This document shows positions 26,583 to 34,173 of a stretch of 41,752 nucleotides of DNA, piece after piece; position 1 is the stretch's first letter, and each line of letters begins with the position of its first letter. The DNA lies in the NCBI RefSeq assembly GCF_022347545.1, contig NZ_JAKREW010000038.1, positions 1-41,752 on the forward strand. Direction: 5' to 3'. The position numbers and the translations under genes were made by a program. The DNA comes from Terribium retamae. GTDB lineage: Bacteria; Pseudomonadota; Alphaproteobacteria; Rhizobiales; Rhizobiaceae. The notes under the pieces are model-generated. The model was not told where the DNA came from, ran no database searches, and saw nothing but the letters and a program-made list of their open reading frames with translations.

Positions 26583-27209
26583 TCAGGCCTTTTCACCGAG
26601 GCCACCCACGGTGGCGATGACTTCTTCGGCCATGCGCTTGAAACGAGCACTCGGGCCCTCTTGCCCCTCGCTCTGTCGGCTGATCCGCGCGCCTTCCAGC
26701 AACAGACCCAGCATATCGGCAGCCAGTTCAGGTTGATCGAGCCCGGCGCGGGCACAGAGCTTGGCAAGAAAATTGCGGTGGTTCTTCTTTACCTCTTCGA
26801 TCACCCGCTTGGCGGGATGATCATCATCGGCAAGCTCGACAGCGGTGTTGGCCATCTCGCAACCGCGCCAGTCGCCGCTGATGCACTCCGCAGCGTTCCC
26901 GATCCAGGCGTGCAATTGCGCTTTTGGATCGCCGGGATGCTGGCGCTCCAGTTCATCCCACTTCAGGTAGGATTCCTTGGCAGCCCGTTGCAGACACTCG
27001 ACGATGAGGTCGTCCTTGGAGGCAAAATGACGATAGAGCGTCATCTTGTTGGTGCCGGCAGCCTCGGTGATCGCCTCGATGCCTACGCCGCGTACGCCAT
27101 GTTGGTGAAACATCTCCCGTGCGGTGGTCACGATACGCTCTCGCGGTCGCGCACTCACACGGTCGTTGTGATCACTATTGTCAGCAGTCTGAAAAATTTG
27201 ATCGCTCAT
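26583..27209 (-). CDS. TetR family repressor, likely of the RND efflux operon
   Basis: A 208-residue regulator. The N-terminal helix-turn-helix (residues ~20-68) reads RERIVTTAREMFHQHGVRGVGIEAITEAAGTNKMTLYRHFASKDDLI, the standard TetR pattern. The C-terminal ligand domain has GCEMANTAVELADDDHPAKRVIEEVKK, as in the TetR_C group with a conserved cysteine. Start at ATG 27209. Two near-identical palindromes lie 15 and 40 bases upstream. The RND pump genes are divergent. It therefore likely represses the pump and itself, with a drug-like or metabolite inducer. Confidence 0.92.
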   Translation of the reverse strand: MSDQIFQTADNSDHNDRVSARPRERIVTTAREMFHQHGVRGVGIEAITEAAGTNKMTLYRHFASKDDLIVECLQRAAKESYLKWDELERQHPGDPKAQLHAWIGNAAECISGDWRGCEMANTAVELADDDHPAKRVIEEVKKNHRNFLAKLCARAGLDQPELAADMLGLLLEGARISRQSEGQEGPSARFKRMAEEVIATVGGLGEKA

Positions 27210-27223
27210 GGCTTGACGTTGGT

Positions 27224-27239
27224 GTTACCGGTCAGTAAC
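27224..27239. promoter_or_regulatory. TetR operator, site 1
   Basis: GTTACCGGTCAGTAAC is a 16-base palindrome with one mismatched pair, 15 bases upstream of the tetR ATG. It matches site 2 (27249-27264) in both half-sites. Confidence 0.75.
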
Positions 27240-27248
27240 TATCTGGCT

Positions 27249-27264
27249 GTTACCGAGCGGTAAC
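27249..27264. promoter_or_regulatory. TetR operator, site 2
   Basis: GTTACCGAGCGGTAAC has perfect 7-base half-sites (GTTACCG/CGGTAAC) around AG. Its centre is 25 bases from that of site 1, so two repressor dimers could bind on nearly the same face of the helix and cover both divergent promoters. Confidence 0.8.
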
Positions 27265-27392
27265 ATTTCATAGTACCCCCGTCAAGGTCGACCATAGGCC
27301 AAGCCGGACAAGAATGATGGAACAGGGTGAAGGTCAGAACATGGTCTTCGCCGAGCGCTTTTTTATTGCCTGGATCAGCCGGGAGACGAACG

Positions 27393-27614
27393 ATGGCATC
27401 CTATTCGAAGGCCCTGACCATTGATCAACTGCTGAACGACCCGATGACGCTTGCCGTCATGCGGGCCGATCGCGTCGATCCGTCATCGTTGAAAGCCCTG
27501 CTTGTCCTCACAGCCGCGCGCCTGCGTGACGCCAACGACCACCCCACTTTGCCAAGCACCGATCCCGCATTCCTCCCAAGGGGTCCCCTGGCTGCTACTC
27601 GAAAAGCCGTTTGA
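27393..27614 (+). CDS. Small protein of unknown function leading the RND operon
   Basis: A 73-residue, mostly helical soluble protein. The start at ATG 27393 is set by GGGAG seven bases upstream. The product begins MASYSKALTIDQLLNDPMTL and continues AVMRADRVDPSSLKALL. The 'LL.D...AVMRADRVDP..L..LL' pattern recalls a set of short hypothetical proteins found in rhizobia; this is from memory and not a database match. No membrane segment or cysteine. It ends three bases before the RND permease ATG, so it is the first gene of that operon. Confidence 0.65.
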   Translation: MASYSKALTIDQLLNDPMTLAVMRADRVDPSSLKALLVLTAARLRDANDHPTLPSTDPAFLPRGPLAATRKAV

Positions 27615-27616
27615 AC

Positions 27617-30600
27617 ATGGTCAATTTCTTTCTCCAGCGACCGATCTTTGCCTCGGCGATCGCCATTATCATGGTGCTCGCCGGGCTGATCGCCTATTAT
27701 CTTTTGCCGGTTGCGCAATTTCCCAACATCGCGCCGCCTCAGGTCGTCGTCAGCGCCGTTTATCCGGGCGCGAGCTCGCAGGTTGTTGCCGACACGGTCA
27801 CGACCCCGCTCGAACAGTCGATCAACGGCGTCGAGGGCATGACGTACATGTCTTCGGCGAGCTCGAATGACGGTTCCTCACGCATCACCGTCACCTTTGA
27901 TGTCGGCTATCCGCTCGATATCGCGGCGATGGACGTGCAGAACCGCGTTTCGCAGGCCGCCTCCTCCCTGCCCGCCATCGTCAACCAGGCCGGCGTCACC
28001 GTCAAAAAGCAGAACCCGAGCTTCGTGCTGATCGTGAACCTGACCTCGCCGGACGGTTCGGTCGACCCGGTCGCGCTCAGCAACTATGCCTATCTGCAAG
28101 TGGCGGATCCGCTGAAACGCGTTCCCGGCGTCGGCGATGTGCAGATATTCGGCGAGCGTCGCTATTCGATGCGCATCTGGCTCGATCCGGACAAACTGGC
28201 CAATCTCGGTATCACCGCGGTCGATGTCCAGAACGCGGTTGCCGAGCAGAACGTGCAAGTGGCGGCCGGCAAGATAGGCCAATCACCGGCACCGGCCGGT
28301 ACGGCGTTCGAAATGCAGGTCAATGCCACCGGCCGTCTCTCCGACCCCAAGGAATTCGGCAACATCGTCGTGCGTGCCAATTCGGCCAGCGGCTCACTGG
28401 TACGTTTGAAGGATGTCGCCCGCATCGAACTGGGCTCGCTGCTTTACAATTCGTCCACCTACGCCAATGAAAAACCGACCGTCGTCGTCGCGACCTTCCA
28501 GATGCCTGGCTCCAATGCGCTGGAGCTGAAGAAGAACATCGAAGCCAAGATGAAGGAGCTGTCGGCTCGTTTCCCGAAAGGCATCGAGTACACGATCTTC
28601 TATGACACGACCAAGTTCGTGTCGGCCGCCATGGAAGACGTGGTCAAGACCTTGCTCGAAGCACTGATCCTGGTCGTCGCCGTCGTCTTCATTTTCCTGC
28701 AGAACTGGCGCACGACGCTTATTCCGATCATTGCCATTCCAGTGTCGCTGATCGCCACCATGGTGGTGATGCTGGCGCTGGGCTTCTCGCTCAACATGCT
28801 TTCGTTGCTCGGCATGGTGCTTGCCATCGGTCTCGTCGTCGATGATGCCATCGTGGTGGTCGAAAACGTGGAACGCCAGCTCGAGGCCGGACATCCGCCG
28901 CTCGAAGCAGCCCGTTTGGCGATGAAGGAAGTTACCGGCCCTATCATTGCCACCACGGCAGTGCTGATGGCTGTGTTTATTCCCGTCGCCTTCATCCCGG
29001 GTGTTACCGGCCAGCTCTACAACCAGTTCGCGTTGACTGTCGCGATCTCGGTCGGCATCTCGGCCTTCAACTCGCTGACGCTGTCGCCGGCGCTGTCCGC
29101 GGCCTTCCTGCGCCATCGCCCACCGTCGACCTTCTTCCTCTATCGCTGGTTCAACGATGGCTTCACCTGGCTGTCCCATGCCTATTCGGCATCGGTACGC
29201 GGTTTCATCAGGTTGCGGTGGCTGATGATGGGGGTGTTCATGGCACTGATTGCCGCGACCTATCTCATCTCGACCCGCATCCCCTCGGCCTTCCTTCCGG
29301 TCGAAGATCAGGGCTACTTCTTCAACATCGTGCAGTTGCCCGACGGAGCATCGCTCGAGCGGACGGACGAGGTTTCCAGGAAGGTGCGCGAGAAGTTGCT
29401 CGCCACGCCCGGCGTCCAATATGTCATCACCGTCGCCGGCTTCAACTTCCTTACCTTCGCCAATCAATCGAACTCGGCGGCACTTTTCGCAATCCTGAAG
29501 CCATGGGAAGAACGCAAGGGGCCGGGCCAGAGCGCCACCGACATCGTCAATTCGGTGCGGCCGCAGCTGTTTGGCATGCCCGAGGGGTTGGTGCTGGCTT
29601 TTGAACCGCCGTCCATCCAGGGTCTCGGGACGACAGGCGGCTTCGAATTCCAGGTCGAGGATCTGGCGGGTCGCGGCGCCAATGCGGTCAACGAAGCCAC
29701 TCAGGCGTTGCTGGCCGAGGCACGCAAGCAGCCCGAGCTGAACCCGCAGACATTGTTCACCACTTTCTCGACGTCGACACCACAGTTCAACTTCGACCTC
29801 GACCGCAATAAGGCGAAGTTGCTGGGTCTTGCCCTGCCGGACGTGTTCAGCACGCTGCAGATCTATCTCGGCTCGCTCTATGTGAACGACTTCAACATGT
29901 TCGGCCGAACCTTCCGCGTCACCATGCAGGCCGACAAGGCGGCACGCGCCGAAGCGGCCGACCTCAGCAAGCTCTATGTGCGCAACAACACCGGCCAGAT
30001 GGTGCCGTTGTCGACACTCGGCACGATGCGGTCCGTCGTCGGTCCGGAGACCGTGACACACTACAACAACTACGGTTCTGCCCTCATCAACGGCAGCGCT
30101 GCGCCCGGCTTCTCCTCCGGCCAGGCGATCGAAGCGATGCAACGGGCAGCCGCAACGGCGCTGCCGAACGATTTCGCCTTCGAATGGACCGGCATCACCT
30201 TCCAGGAGTTGAAGGCTGGCTCGGTTGCGATCTTCGTCTTCGCGCTCGCCATCGTCTTCGTCTTCCTGATCCTGGCGGCGCAATATGAAAGCTGGTCGAT
30301 GCCGTTCATGGTCATCCTGTCGGTGCCGACCGCCTTGTTCGGTGCGTTGTTGGCGATCTGGCTGCGCGGCATGCAGATGGACGTCTATTCGCAGATCGGC
30401 TTTGTCATGCTGATCGGACTGGCGGCCAAGAACGCGATTCTGATCGTCGAGTTCGCCAAGCATCTGCGCGAGCAAGGCATGAGCATCGTGGAAGCGGCGA
30501 TGGAGGCAGGTCGGTTGCGTCTGCGCCCGATCCTGATGACCGCCTTTGCCTTCATCCTCGGCGTCGTGCCGCTGATGCTGGCCACGGGCGCTGGCGCCGC

Positions 30601-30805
30601 CAGCCGCCAGTCTCTGGGTACCGCCGTGTTCGGCGGCATGCTGGCGGCCACCATCCTGACCCTCGCCTTCGTGCCCGTCTTCTACGCCATCATCGAACAG
30701 TGGCGGGAAGGCAAGGCAGGCGCGAAAGCCCAACATAATGAAACAACCCATGCGCCGCATGGTGGCGAGCAGCCCTCGCCGACCCATGTTCCCGCGGCAG
30801 AATAA
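27617..30805 (+). CDS. RND multidrug efflux permease, HAE1 (AcrB-like) family
   Basis: A 1062-residue inner-membrane pump. It has the N-terminal FFLQRPIFASAIAIIMVLAGL, the NVQVAAGKIGQSP loop, the TM4 proton-relay pair Asp409-Asp410 in GLVVDDAIVVVENVER, the FIPVAFIPGVTGQLYNQFALT stretch, and the C-terminal GLAAKNAILIVEFAKHLREQG with its conserved Lys, then RPILMTAFAFILGVVPL. It exports drugs or small amphiphiles using the proton gradient. The start is ATG 27617; a TTG two codons earlier is possible. The adaptor gene follows after 14 bases, so the order is permease then adaptor, the reverse of acrAB. No outer-membrane channel gene is present, so a TolC-like protein from elsewhere is needed. Confidence 0.96.
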   Translation: MVNFFLQRPIFASAIAIIMVLAGLIAYYLLPVAQFPNIAPPQVVVSAVYPGASSQVVADTVTTPLEQSINGVEGMTYMSSASSNDGSSRITVTFDVGYPLDIAAMDVQNRVSQAASSLPAIVNQAGVTVKKQNPSFVLIVNLTSPDGSVDPVALSNYAYLQVADPLKRVPGVGDVQIFGERRYSMRIWLDPDKLANLGITAVDVQNAVAEQNVQVAAGKIGQSPAPAGTAFEMQVNATGRLSDPKEFGNIVVRANSASGSLVRLKDVARIELGSLLYNSSTYANEKPTVVVATFQMPGSNALELKKNIEAKMKELSARFPKGIEYTIFYDTTKFVSAAMEDVVKTLLEALILVVAVVFIFLQNWRTTLIPIIAIPVSLIATMVVMLALGFSLNMLSLLGMVLAIGLVVDDAIVVVENVERQLEAGHPPLEAARLAMKEVTGPIIATTAVLMAVFIPVAFIPGVTGQLYNQFALTVAISVGISAFNSLTLSPALSAAFLRHRPPSTFFLYRWFNDGFTWLSHAYSASVRGFIRLRWLMMGVFMALIAATYLISTRIPSAFLPVEDQGYFFNIVQLPDGASLERTDEVSRKVREKLLATPGVQYVITVAGFNFLTFANQSNSAALFAILKPWEERKGPGQSATDIVNSVRPQLFGMPEGLVLAFEPPSIQGLGTTGGFEFQVEDLAGRGANAVNEATQALLAEARKQPELNPQTLFTTFSTSTPQFNFDLDRNKAKLLGLALPDVFSTLQIYLGSLYVNDFNMFGRTFRVTMQADKAARAEAADLSKLYVRNNTGQMVPLSTLGTMRSVVGPETVTHYNNYGSALINGSAAPGFSSGQAIEAMQRAAATALPNDFAFEWTGITFQELKAGSVAIFVFALAIVFVFLILAAQYESWSMPFMVILSVPTALFGALLAIWLRGMQMDVYSQIGFVMLIGLAAKNAILIVEFAKHLREQGMSIVEAAMEAGRLRLRPILMTAFAFILGVVPLMLATGAGAASRQSLGTAVFGGMLAATILTLAFVPVFYAIIEQWREGKAGAKAQHNETTHAPHGGEQPSPTHVPAAE

Positions 30806-30819
30806 CGGAGCCCCCTCCA

Positions 30820-31983
30820 ATGCGTTGGAAAATCACCACAGCCGTCGCCGTGATCGCAGCGGCAGCCGCTTATGTCCACTTCAACGGTGAGCCCGCTTTC
30901 CTGAGCGGCCTCATCAGCAAGCCGGCGGACGCGGCCGCCCCCGCGCAAGCCATGCAGGCCATGCCGGTACCGGTCGCCGCAGTCGTAAAGAAGACGTTGC
31001 CCATCTATCTGGATTACACGGCGCGCGCAGAAGCCATTCGCAGCGTGGCGCTCCAGGCCAAGGTCTCCGGTTACATCCTCGAACAGGCAGCCGAAGACGG
31101 AGCTGACGTGAAGAAAGGCGATACGCTCTATCGCATCGATCCGCGCGACTATCAGGTCGCGCTCGATCAGGTGAAGGCGCAAGCCCAGCGAAACCAGGCG
31201 TCACTCTCCTACACCAAGGCGAGCCTCACCCGCGGCAATGACCTGATCAAGACCGGCTTCCTGTCGAAGGACGGCTTCGACCAGCGCAACAGCACGGTAC
31301 AGCAAGGCGAAGCGACCCTCGCGGCGGATCAGGCCGCGATCCAGGCTGCCGAGATCAACCTTGGTTACACCACGATCCGGGCTCCGTTCGACGGTCGGCT
31401 TGGACGCAACCAGGCGCCGGTCGGCACGCTCGTCAATGTCGGCGGCACGCAGCTCAACACGCTGGTTCAGATCAGCCCGATCTATGTCACCTTCACGCCC
31501 AGCGAAGGCGATCTCGCCCTCATCCAAAAGGCGAAGAGCACTGGGCCAATCGTTGCGGAGGTAACGATACCCGGTGAAAAGAGCGCCCCACGCAAGGGCG
31601 AACTCACCTTCATCGACAACAGGATCGACGCGGCCACCGGCACCATCGTCGCCCGCGCTACCATCGCCAATGACGACCATTCGCTGCTGCCCGGCCAGTA
31701 TGTGAACATCCGCCTGCAGATCGGCGAAACGCCCAACACGCTGCTCGTTCCGCAGGTTGCGCTCGGCTCCAACCAGCTCGGCAAATTCGTCTACGTCGTC
31801 GACGAAGGCAGCAAGGTCGCCATGCGCCTGGTTGAACTCGGTCAGACCGACGGCGAACTGATCGCCATAACCAAGGGCGTCAATGAAGGCGACAAGATCA
31901 TCAGCGGCAATCTTCAAAAGATCGGGCCGGGCATGCCGGTAAACCCCCAAACGGCAAGCCCGACTCCGCCCCCGGCGTCCTGA
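30820..31983 (+). CDS. RND efflux periplasmic adaptor (membrane fusion protein)
   Basis: A 387-residue AcrA/MexA-type adaptor linking the RND pump to an outer-membrane channel. The N-terminal hydrophobic segment (TTAVAVIAAAAAYVHF) lacks a lipobox and is likely an uncleaved anchor. Domains follow in the normal order: a barrel-sandwich half with VALQAKVSGYILEQAAEDGADVKKGDTLYRIDPRDYQ, a coiled-coil hairpin (~100-160), the second lipoyl half GYTTIRAPFDGRLGRNQAPVGTLV, and a beta-barrel with LTFIDNRIDAATGTIVARATIAN and LLPGQYVNIRLQ. A Pro/Thr-rich tail ends the protein. Co-transcribed with the pump and closed by the terminator at 32003. Confidence 0.95.
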   Translation: MRWKITTAVAVIAAAAAYVHFNGEPAFLSGLISKPADAAAPAQAMQAMPVPVAAVVKKTLPIYLDYTARAEAIRSVALQAKVSGYILEQAAEDGADVKKGDTLYRIDPRDYQVALDQVKAQAQRNQASLSYTKASLTRGNDLIKTGFLSKDGFDQRNSTVQQGEATLAADQAAIQAAEINLGYTTIRAPFDGRLGRNQAPVGTLVNVGGTQLNTLVQISPIYVTFTPSEGDLALIQKAKSTGPIVAEVTIPGEKSAPRKGELTFIDNRIDAATGTIVARATIANDDHSLLPGQYVNIRLQIGETPNTLLVPQVALGSNQLGKFVYVVDEGSKVAMRLVELGQTDGELIAITKGVNEGDKIISGNLQKIGPGMPVNPQTASPTPPPAS

Positions 31984-32002
31984 TCATCAGGGCACCGGAA
32001 CG

Positions 32003-32040
32003 GTTCAGCCGGCCACTTCGGTGGCCGGCTGAACTTTTTA
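32003..32040 (+). terminator. Intrinsic terminator of the RND operon
   Basis: A perfect 14-bp stem (GTTCAGCCGGCCAC with its complement, 32003-32016 and 32021-32034) capped by a stable TTCG tetraloop and followed by TTTTTA. It lies 19 bases after the adaptor stop. Confidence 0.95.
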
Positions 32041-32084
32041 TGGGCTTCGGATGCGGGATCTGACGACCCAGCGCTCCTCAGGAA

Positions 32085-32113
32085 ATCCCGCGCAGTGCTC
32101 GGCTACGCGGGAT
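32085..32113 (-). terminator. Hairpin downstream of the APC permease
   Basis: ATCCCGCG (32085-32092) pairs with CGCGGGAT (32106-32113), with a 13-base loop. It lies 17 bases past the permease stop on the minus strand. There is no T-run, so it is a weaker candidate. Confidence 0.4.
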
Positions 32114-32130
32114 CGGAAGCCAATCTGCGG

Positions 32131-33840
32131 TCAGAGCACGAAGTACCAGTTGGCGATCAGCACCACGATTAGTCCGGCGACCAGCGTCAGGTAGGGCAGC
32201 ATGCCCGCCTTGCGCTCGCGCAGGTTGCTCTCGGTCATGCCGAGATCGTCCAACATATGTTCCGGGAACTTGCCGCCGTCCTGGACGTAGTGACGGAAGC
32301 AGAAAACCGGGATGATGAGGGCGACCGTCACCAACCCGGCCCACAGGGCCATCGGGTTCCACACCTTGGCACCGGCGCCCATGAAAACAGCGTTGACGAA
32401 GGCAAAGATGGTGCCTGCCGCTAGCAGCCAGGTCGGCGCGCGCCACGGCCGCTTGATATGGCCGTTGTCGATGCGGTGGATCCAACCGGCATTCAGGTTG
32501 AGGAAATTGAAGACGATGTAGCCGCAATTGGAGACAGCCAGGATGAAGAAGAAGCTGGTCGCATCGGCGGAGGCGATCGCCAACACGCCGAGATTGACGA
32601 TCAGGTCGGTCCACATGGCCCGGGTCGGCGCGCCATGCTCGTTGACATGGCTGAGGTAGCGCGGCAGCCAACCGTCGACTGCGCCCTGATAGAGCGTGCG
32701 CGACGAACCTGCCATCGCCGTCATGATCGCCAACAGCAAGGCAAGGATCATCAACATGATAAGCAGGGTCTTGATCAGGCCGCCGCCACCCACCATCGAG
32801 GCAAGGGCGTCCGCGACACCGGAGCCATCGACGATCGGCGTCGCCAGCATGCCGTTCAAGCCAAGCACGCCCTGGAAGGTGAACGGAACCAGGATGAACA
32901 TCAGGATGCAGAGCAGCCCCGAATAGAAGATCGCCTTGAACGTGTCTGTTTCCGGATTCTTGAATTCGCGTGTGTAGCATACCGAGGTTTCAAAACCGTA
33001 GGTCGACCAGGCCGCGATGAACATTCCACCCAGCACCAAGGTCCACCCGGCCACATTCCAGGAGCCGGGTTCAGGCGCATAAGCGGCTGCCAGCGGAACG
33101 AAGGGCGAATAATTGGCCCAGTTCACCTGGCCGGTCAGGATCGGCACGATGCCCACGATCAGCAAGGGAATAATGACCAGCAGGCCGACCACCTTCTGCA
33201 CATTGGCGGTGCTGAGGATGCCGCGATGCTGGATCGCGAATGTACCGAGCATCAGCACGGCGCCGATCCAGAAAGTCGCGTTGAGCGAGAAGGAAACTGG
33301 CCCCAGTGAGTGCGAATAGAGCGTCCAGGTGCGGATCGTCGGCGTTGCCGCGGCGGTCACTGCGGTGATCGCGTCAGCAGCACTCGTGCCGGCATTGGCG
33401 GCGAGATAGGCAACCACCTCCGGCGAGGTCTCGGTAAAGCCCGGGATCGGCGCCAGCGCATTGAGGATATAGGCAGCCGCGATCGAGCAACCCAACGACA
33501 GCACCGGGGTCCAGGCGAACCAGTTGCACCATACCGACAGCGGCGCAATGAACTTTGAATACCGCAGCCAGGCCGTTGCACCATAAACGGAGGCGCCGCC
33601 TGATTTGTTCGGAAACAGGCCGGCGATCTCGGCATAGGTGAAGGACTGGATGAACCCCATCAGGATCGACACTGTCCAGATGGCGAAGGCGATGTTGCCG
33701 CCTACGCCGGCAATGCCCCCGATTGAAAACAGCACCAGCGGCGGCACACCGCTGGCGACCCAGAATGCGCCGCGCCAATTGATGGTTCGGTGCAGGTTCC
33801 CACTGGCTTCGGCCACGTAGGTTTCATCCATGGCAGTCAT
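32131..33840 (-). CDS. APC family amino acid/amine permease
   Basis: A 569-residue transporter with about 12-14 hydrophobic helices. The first helix region has WVASGVPPLVLFSIGGIAGVGGNIAF, the APC unwound-helix glycine pattern. Later blocks are FTYAEIAGLFPNKSGGASVYGATAWLR, AAWSTYGFETSVCYTREFKNPETDTFKAIFYSG and MAGSSRTLYQGAVDGWLPRYLSHVN, all standard APC landmarks. There is a longer external loop around residues 135-190. Substrate cannot be assigned. The start at ATG 33840 follows GGGGAA; the in-frame ATG at 33855 and a start at 33873 are alternatives. It is divergent from ppc. Confidence 0.9.
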   Translation of the reverse strand: MTAMDETYVAEASGNLHRTINWRGAFWVASGVPPLVLFSIGGIAGVGGNIAFAIWTVSILMGFIQSFTYAEIAGLFPNKSGGASVYGATAWLRYSKFIAPLSVWCNWFAWTPVLSLGCSIAAAYILNALAPIPGFTETSPEVVAYLAANAGTSAADAITAVTAAATPTIRTWTLYSHSLGPVSFSLNATFWIGAVLMLGTFAIQHRGILSTANVQKVVGLLVIIPLLIVGIVPILTGQVNWANYSPFVPLAAAYAPEPGSWNVAGWTLVLGGMFIAAWSTYGFETSVCYTREFKNPETDTFKAIFYSGLLCILMFILVPFTFQGVLGLNGMLATPIVDGSGVADALASMVGGGGLIKTLLIMLMILALLLAIMTAMAGSSRTLYQGAVDGWLPRYLSHVNEHGAPTRAMWTDLIVNLGVLAIASADATSFFFILAVSNCGYIVFNFLNLNAGWIHRIDNGHIKRPWRAPTWLLAAGTIFAFVNAVFMGAGAKVWNPMALWAGLVTVALIIPVFCFRHYVQDGGKFPEHMLDDLGMTESNLRERKAGMLPYLTLVAGLIVVLIANWYFVL

Positions 33841-34173
33841 GGCTTGGTTCCCCATTGTTGACTGTCTCGTCACGGCTATCGGGACGTTGCAGTGTATAGC
33901 GCGGTTTTCCGCTTAGGCTTATTTGTTTCCCAATAGTGAAGATCATCGGAATCCCGATCCTCGTCAAGCGATTTTCGAGAAACCGGCGAAACGGCTGTGT
34001 TTTTGTGTCACATCACACAGCAAATCCCGGAAATTCGCCCTTTCGGCCAATCCCGACACCACCCGAACGGGCGAGGAATCTACCCGTCCAGGCGTTTTCA
34101 GCGCCGGCGAAAGGAATATCCTAATTCCCTGCACTAGTATGAAAAAAACATTCATGATAGGAATGAAGTCGCA
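33841..34173. other. Divergent region between APC permease and ppc
   Basis: About 330 bases without a convincing gene. It must hold both promoters. I see a TATACA-like -10 for the permease at 33893-33898 without a good -35, and an inverted pair GGAAT/ATTCC (34113-34117, 34124-34128) just ahead of a TAGTAT-like -10 for ppc. None is strong. Confidence 0.4.

Noticed and set aside
26448..27263. Plus-strand frame downstream of the second copper operator as a copper-induced gene
   Set aside because: Most of it is antisense to tetR and the first ~45 codons have no recognisable content or metal-binding pattern, so I leave it as non-coding.
28394..30820. Minus-strand open frame of 808 codons opposite the RND permease
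   Set aside because: Composition is extreme (Arg, His, Asp, Gln-rich), with no motif, and it is fully antisense to a textbook AcrB-like gene.
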